Positions 60,359-64,000 of a stretch of DNA of 64,000 nucleotides are shown one piece after another. Every line of letters starts with the position of its first letter. The first letter of the stretch is position 1. The stretch is from Leptomonas pyrrhocoris. Taxonomy: Eukaryota; Euglenozoa; Kinetoplastea; Trypanosomatida; Trypanosomatidae. The notes below the pieces were generated by a model. That model was not told the origin of the DNA and made no database searches. It was given only the letters and a program-made list of their open reading frames with translations. Made by a program: the position numbers and the translations under genes. The stretch is from the NCBI RefSeq assembly GCF_001293395.1, contig NW_015438361.1, forward strand, positions 801,950-865,949. Reading direction: 5' to 3'.

Positions 60359-61673
60359 TACAGCGAGTAAAGCACACAAGAAACAAAAAACAAGGAAAGG
60401 GATACGATGAACAACTACACGATTCTTACTGTTTTCTTTTCTCTTCAGTGCACAAATCTCAGCACTGTCCGCACTCAGGTACGCTTTCCTTTCCAACTCT
60501 GATTGCGTCTGAGAGAATGCCCGGGGAAGCCTTTACCTTTCCTGCCCGAGACTCACCTCTCTCACGGGCCACCAACAACGACGAAAACACAAAACAGGCT
60601 TCCAACACACCACCAAAGCGAGTCGCACAAGAGTGACGTTGAAAGAAAAGCGAGATCAAAGGGGCTCATCAACCAGGCCAGTTTTTCAGTCGCGAATCGT
60701 TTCTTCGTCTTGAATGGGTAGTTTGTCACGGCAAGCCGCGAATGAAAAAGACGCTCGTGATTCAAAATCAAAAAGAAAGAGATAGAAAGAAGAAGCTCTT
60801 TGACAATGCAGCTCAAATGCGCAAAAGAAAAAAAAGGGAGTGCGTGATCCTATTGAATCCAATCAGAGTTGCTGAGTAGGGCAACGCAGTATGCAGCCTC
60901 AGTGCGACTACTTAACGTGCTTGTTAAGCTACCCGGCAACGACGAGATCAATGCTTCTCAGGATATTACAAGGAAGAAGAAACAAAAAACGGAAAAGGGG
61001 GAAAACCAGCAAATATAGACGGTTGGGCGAGAGAATAAATAACAGTGCTTCGGAGAACAGAGCCTTAATGAACACTTTAAGACGATGAAACCTTACAGGT
61101 CCAGCGTATCTCATTTCACGTCACTCGAAATGAAGCGTGCAGCACGGCGCAACCGCTGAAAGACGTCGGTACTCCCATTCAGAGGAGGCTTTCTCTGAAC
61201 GCGCAATGCAGCTAACAGGCAGGTCTCTACTCAACTGTCTTGAGGCTGGGACGTAAGAGCTGCTTTCGGTTTCGATTTCTCGCTTAGTTTTGGTTGTTGT
61301 TGACGGTGGTGGCCGCTAAACTTTGCAGAACAAAGAAAACAATGAATGTAAAATAGAAAAACAACACGTACAGAAGCGAATCGACGCATCGAAGAAAAAA
61401 ACACACAAAGGGGCACCGAATGCAACGCAAACACGGCCATGCTCATGGATATTCGCAAGTGAGAAGAATAGAAGGAGAAAAAACAAAGATCATTAAAACG
61501 CAGCTGCGACCCATGCACAAGCACACCCATGCTGTAACACAACAAACACGAAAGTGAAGAAATACATGAACCCAGAACACTTACAAGTCTATTCTAACAA
61601 AAGAAGAGACGTTGCCGAAGATTGGCAGAGGAGGAGCATCCGTCAGACGCGTTCTCATCTTGCGGCACACGTA
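60359..61673. other. Intergenic, 1.3 kb
   Basis: Spacer between the GTPase and the ARF-GEF. It contains a pyrimidine-rich stretch of the transcript near 60370-60400, but the first AG after it lies inside the ORF. No gene is seen. Confidence 0.55.
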
Positions 61674-63581
61674 TTAGATTCCAGACGTACCGACAGCAGT
61701 GATGCGGCCAACGGCGATGCCACGCGGTGCCCAGTGCAACACGACGGCGTCGCCTGGGCCAACCACCTCAGGGCGAAAGAGAAAGCGGCATTGCATGGTG
61801 CACTCACGCCTCCCTTCCGGCACCGCGCCAGCCGCCGCATCACCAGATGTCGAGGCCACCGACACTACGTTCACGGCCTGTCGCGCGTTGCGGGTGTACA
61901 TGATCGGCTCCATATGTGCGCCGATCGACTGTGACAGCACCTGCACCGTCGCCTCAAACGCCATCGCCACCCGCTCCGGCTGGCGCACGAGCACTTTGCC
62001 CTTGTGCGCCACGGTGACCGCCGCGGGCAGTCGGTCCAGCGCGAAGGTCGCCTCGTCGCCGACCTGCGCCGTGTTGACGTGCTCGCCCTCGACGTGGATG
62101 CCGCGGACGAGGACGGTGTAAAAGCGGCCATCGCTGCCGGGGCCGATATAGCACGAGCAGCCCACCTCGACCGGGCCGTGCGCGACGCGGCCGTGCACCA
62201 CCGGCCCAACGTCGTCCACCTCGAAGGCACAGTCGAGGAGGACTTCAAAGGGCGGCTTGGAGGCGCAGGACGGTGGGCTCAGCGGTGGCGAGGGGGGTGT
62301 GTTTTGCAGATGGGAAAGGCAGGAGCGGAAGAGGTCCAGCCCGTCCCCGCCCGCCACCGACGAAACGCAGAACATCGGCACGCGCAGGCGCTCCGCCGTG
62401 GCGGGTGCGTCTTGTGTCGTCGGGGAGGCGAAGGAAGCGTAGGTGTTGCCGCCCCCCACCGCCGCCTCGCGGTGCCGCGGCAGCCAATCCCGACAGTACG
62501 CCGCGGCGGTCTGCTTCGACTCCACCTGCTCCGCCACACAGCCCACCTTCTCCAGAGCCACCGTCAGCTCCATCAGCAGCCCGTCCAGCTCGAACTCCTC
62601 CACGCAGTCGCACTTCGTGACGCCCAGCAGGAAGGGCGTGTTCATGGCGCAGCACACCTCGGCGTACAAGGAGACGTCCGAGACGTCGCTCGCGTCAGCC
62701 GCGACGCACACGCACACGTAGTCCGGCTTCCGGCTCATTAAGCCAAACAGCATTGTTTTGGTGATGTCGCCGCCGGCGTCTAGCAGAGTGATGGAGCGGG
62801 GAGAAGCGCAGGTGAAGGGCGGAGTCGGTGGAGCAGCTGCAGCCACAGGCAACGACGCGGGTGACCAACTTGGACGAAATCGACTCGGCACAGACACAGC
62901 GGGCGGTTGAGGCGGCTGCGGAGGTGGGGAACGGTAGCTGCCTCCCCGATACGTGGCGGCAGCAACCTGCGGCACCGTCCACACTCGTGCGGCAAGTGAA
63001 CTTGTCCGGCCAGAATCGAGCTCGTGTTTGTGGTTGAAAAGGGACTGACGCGTGCCGCCGCAGCCGTCGTCCAGGTGGGCGGTGAGGAGGACGGCCATCA
63101 GGGTCGACTTGCCGCACCCGACCGCGCCACAGAAGGCGACACTCAAGTCATGGGCGCTACTCGACTGCCGTCGAGACACCATAATCTCTCCGCACAGCAG
63201 CTCCTCCTCCGCCGCCTCTCCTGTCATCTTGGCGGTTGCAGTGGACACCGCACAACACTGCAACAAGGTCGCCTCCAGCTGCAGCTGCGCCGCCATCCGC
63301 TCAATTGTCTGCACGGACTCGTCGAAATCGCGGCGTGTCAGCCCACGCGGCGTGCCATCGTCCGACACACCGAGTTCGTACAGGCACTGTCCTCTGCCCT
63401 CGGACACACGAAACTGCATTTGGGTGACGAGGTGCTGGAAGCGGGTCGCCGAGATGCCGGTGAGGCGCCACTTGTACTCCACGTCCCCCTCATCGTCTTC
63501 CGCCGTCAGCGACGCCGGACCGGCAGCGGTGGGTGAGGCTGCTTTGGCTGTCGACAAGCCACTGTGGAGGGGGGCAGACAC
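61674..63581 (-). CDS. GTPBP1/GTPBP2-like translational GTPase (conserved frame)
   Basis: A GTPase of the GTPBP1/2 group (EF-Tu-like), linked in animals to mRNA decay and translation quality control. The family's pre-GTPase domain is present (FQHLVTQMQFRVSEG, QCLYELGVSDDG; human HLVTQMKxRLQEG and YELGVED). G1 is GAVGCGKST near residue 152. Switch I carries HKHELDSGRTSS, as in GTPBP1. Switch II reads LLDAGGDITKT, so the usual DxxGH His is Asp. G4 is TKCD. EF-Tu-like domains 2 and 3 follow to the end (GRITAVGTSG). A disordered Pro/Ser insert lies between switch I and switch II (about residues 200-255). The frame opens at 63602 and has no ATG before 63419, yet homology begins upstream of that, so the true start is in another frame (next entry). 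The 635-residue span here starts at a non-ATG codon. Confidence 0.88.
   Translation of the reverse strand: MSAPLHSGLSTAKAASPTAAGPASLTAEDDEGDVEYKWRLTGISATRFQHLVTQMQFRVSEGRGQCLYELGVSDDGTPRGLTRRDFDESVQTIERMAAQLQLEATLLQCCAVSTATAKMTGEAAEEELLCGEIMVSRRQSSSAHDLSVAFCGAVGCGKSTLMAVLLTAHLDDGCGGTRQSLFNHKHELDSGRTSSLAARVWTVPQVAAATYRGGSYRSPPPQPPQPPAVSVPSRFRPSWSPASLPVAAAAPPTPPFTCASPRSITLLDAGGDITKTMLFGLMSRKPDYVCVCVAADASDVSDVSLYAEVCCAMNTPFLLGVTKCDCVEEFELDGLLMELTVALEKVGCVAEQVESKQTAAAYCRDWLPRHREAAVGGGNTYASFASPTTQDAPATAERLRVPMFCVSSVAGGDGLDLFRSCLSHLQNTPPSPPLSPPSCASKPPFEVLLDCAFEVDDVGPVVHGRVAHGPVEVGCSCYIGPGSDGRFYTVLVRGIHVEGEHVNTAQVGDEATFALDRLPAAVTVAHKGKVLVRQPERVAMAFEATVQVLSQSIGAHMEPIMYTRNARQAVNVVSVASTSGDAAAGAVPEGRRECTMQCRFLFRPEVVGPGDAVVLHWAPRGIAVGRITAVGTSGI
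63569..63574. other. Probable frame break at a G6 run
   Basis: Upstream of this G6 run (C6 in the transcript) an ATG-initiated frame from 63970 runs into it; downstream, the conserved GTPase frame continues one register away. One missing base in the run would join them. This could be a sequencing or assembly error, a real mutation or, less likely, a programmed shift. Confidence 0.55.
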
Positions 63582-63970
63582 AGCATCGCCTCCATCATTG
63601 CGGTGTGCTCTGTGTCCGAGATGCCGTTATCGGATGCTGGCTGCGGCAGGCAGACAGGAGACTTCGAGAGGTGTAGCTCCGAGTCCAGCAGCCCATTCCA
63701 CGTCGGCGACCCCGCCGTGTGGAGGGCGATGTGGCCGCGCTGCAGTCGCCGGTCTTGACAAAAGGAGGCGGCGGCCCGCTCCGCAAGTACGCGATGCTGC
63801 GAGGAGCAACTGGCTGGTGCTCGTGGCGATGTCTGTCGGCCACGCAAAGTTTTTTGGGTATGCGGGTCGGCAGATGTGGTTGCAGTGAAGTCATAATCAC
63901 TCGACCTATTCTCGTGGTGTTGTGCACGGTGTACGCCCCCATCTTGGGCAGTGGTGGGTGGGGCCTCCAT
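63582..63970 (-). CDS. Probable N-terminal segment of the GTPBP gene, other frame
   Basis: From ATG 63970 (MEAPPTTAQDGG) an open frame of about 130 codons runs to the G6 run at 63569 and continues to a stop near 63506. It contains hydrophilic sequence (HRAQHHENRSSDYDF, SPTWNGLLDSELHLSKS) ending MMEAMLCLPP just before the run. GTPBP1/2 proteins carry a variable N-terminal extension before the conserved HLVTQM region, which this could supply. The frame continues upstream past 63970 towards the window edge without an earlier ATG, so the gene may begin outside the window. No splice acceptor was identified with confidence. Confidence 0.45.
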
Positions 63971-64000
63971 CTTCTCCGTAGATGGAGAATCCAAAGAGGA

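Noticed and set aside
1-64000. Search for retrotransposons, virus-like elements, telomeric repeats, CRISPR and rRNA
   Set aside because: No reverse transcriptase, integrase, capsid, TTAGGG array, spaced repeat array or rRNA-like sequence was recognised.

Overview
The window reads as nuclear chromosomal DNA from a trypanosomatid (Kinetoplastea). All 23 genes I support lie on the minus strand. They are intronless and separated by A+T-richer spacers full of homopolymers and dinucleotide repeats. Several start codons sit a few dozen bases after a polypyrimidine tract and AG, the layout of spliced-leader trans-splicing. I read it as an internal piece of one polycistronic transcription unit running from 64000 towards 1; neither a strand switch nor a telomere is visible. 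An AP-2 sigma gene argues against the African trypanosomes, which are known to lack AP-2. I cannot name the genus.

Layout in transcription order (right to left): a GTPBP1/2-type translational GTPase whose N-terminus is in another frame (61674-63970); a GBF1/Gea-type Sec7 ARF-GEF broken by a 41-bp tandem duplication (54681-60358); a zinc-ribbon protein (53258-53824); a possible small membrane protein (52663-52929); a zinc-ribbon/TPR/J-domain co-chaperone (49652-52084); ALG2 (45878-47587); a class IV aminotransferase-fold protein (43822-44892); an unknown 334-residue protein (42154-43158); centrin (40580-41128); a low-complexity protein (37379-38449); an acidic histone-fold protein with a PIP-like tail (32871-33959); a CCDC6-like coiled-coil protein (30051-31307); an unknown 194-residue protein (28032-28616); asparaginyl-tRNA synthetase with a GlnRS-type N-domain (24554-26575); AP-2 sigma (23026-23457); EMC5/MMGT (21935-22333); mitoribosomal bL32m (20670-20921); a protein with a possible divergent bromodomain (17854-19809); twinfilin (16192-17187); an unknown coiled-coil protein (13088-15316); an EHD-family ATPase without its EH domain (10723-12408); a Prp43/DHX15-like DEAH helicase (7748-10066); and a very large kelch protein (897-6818).

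As usual in kinetoplastids, neighbours are not functionally grouped as in a bacterial operon. Several do belong to shared cell systems: membrane traffic (ARF-GEF, EHD, AP-2 sigma), ER protein and glycan biogenesis (EMC5, ALG2), cytoskeleton (centrin, twinfilin), translation (AsnRS, bL32m, GTPBP) and chromatin or DNA (histone-fold and bromodomain-like proteins). I found no mobile element, CRISPR array, tRNA or rRNA gene, and no convincing wholly new multi-gene system. The best leads are the two broken reading frames, the AsnRS/GlnRS N-domain architecture, the divergent bromodomain and histone-fold proteins, and three intergenic hairpin clusters that could be non-coding RNAs or UTR structures.
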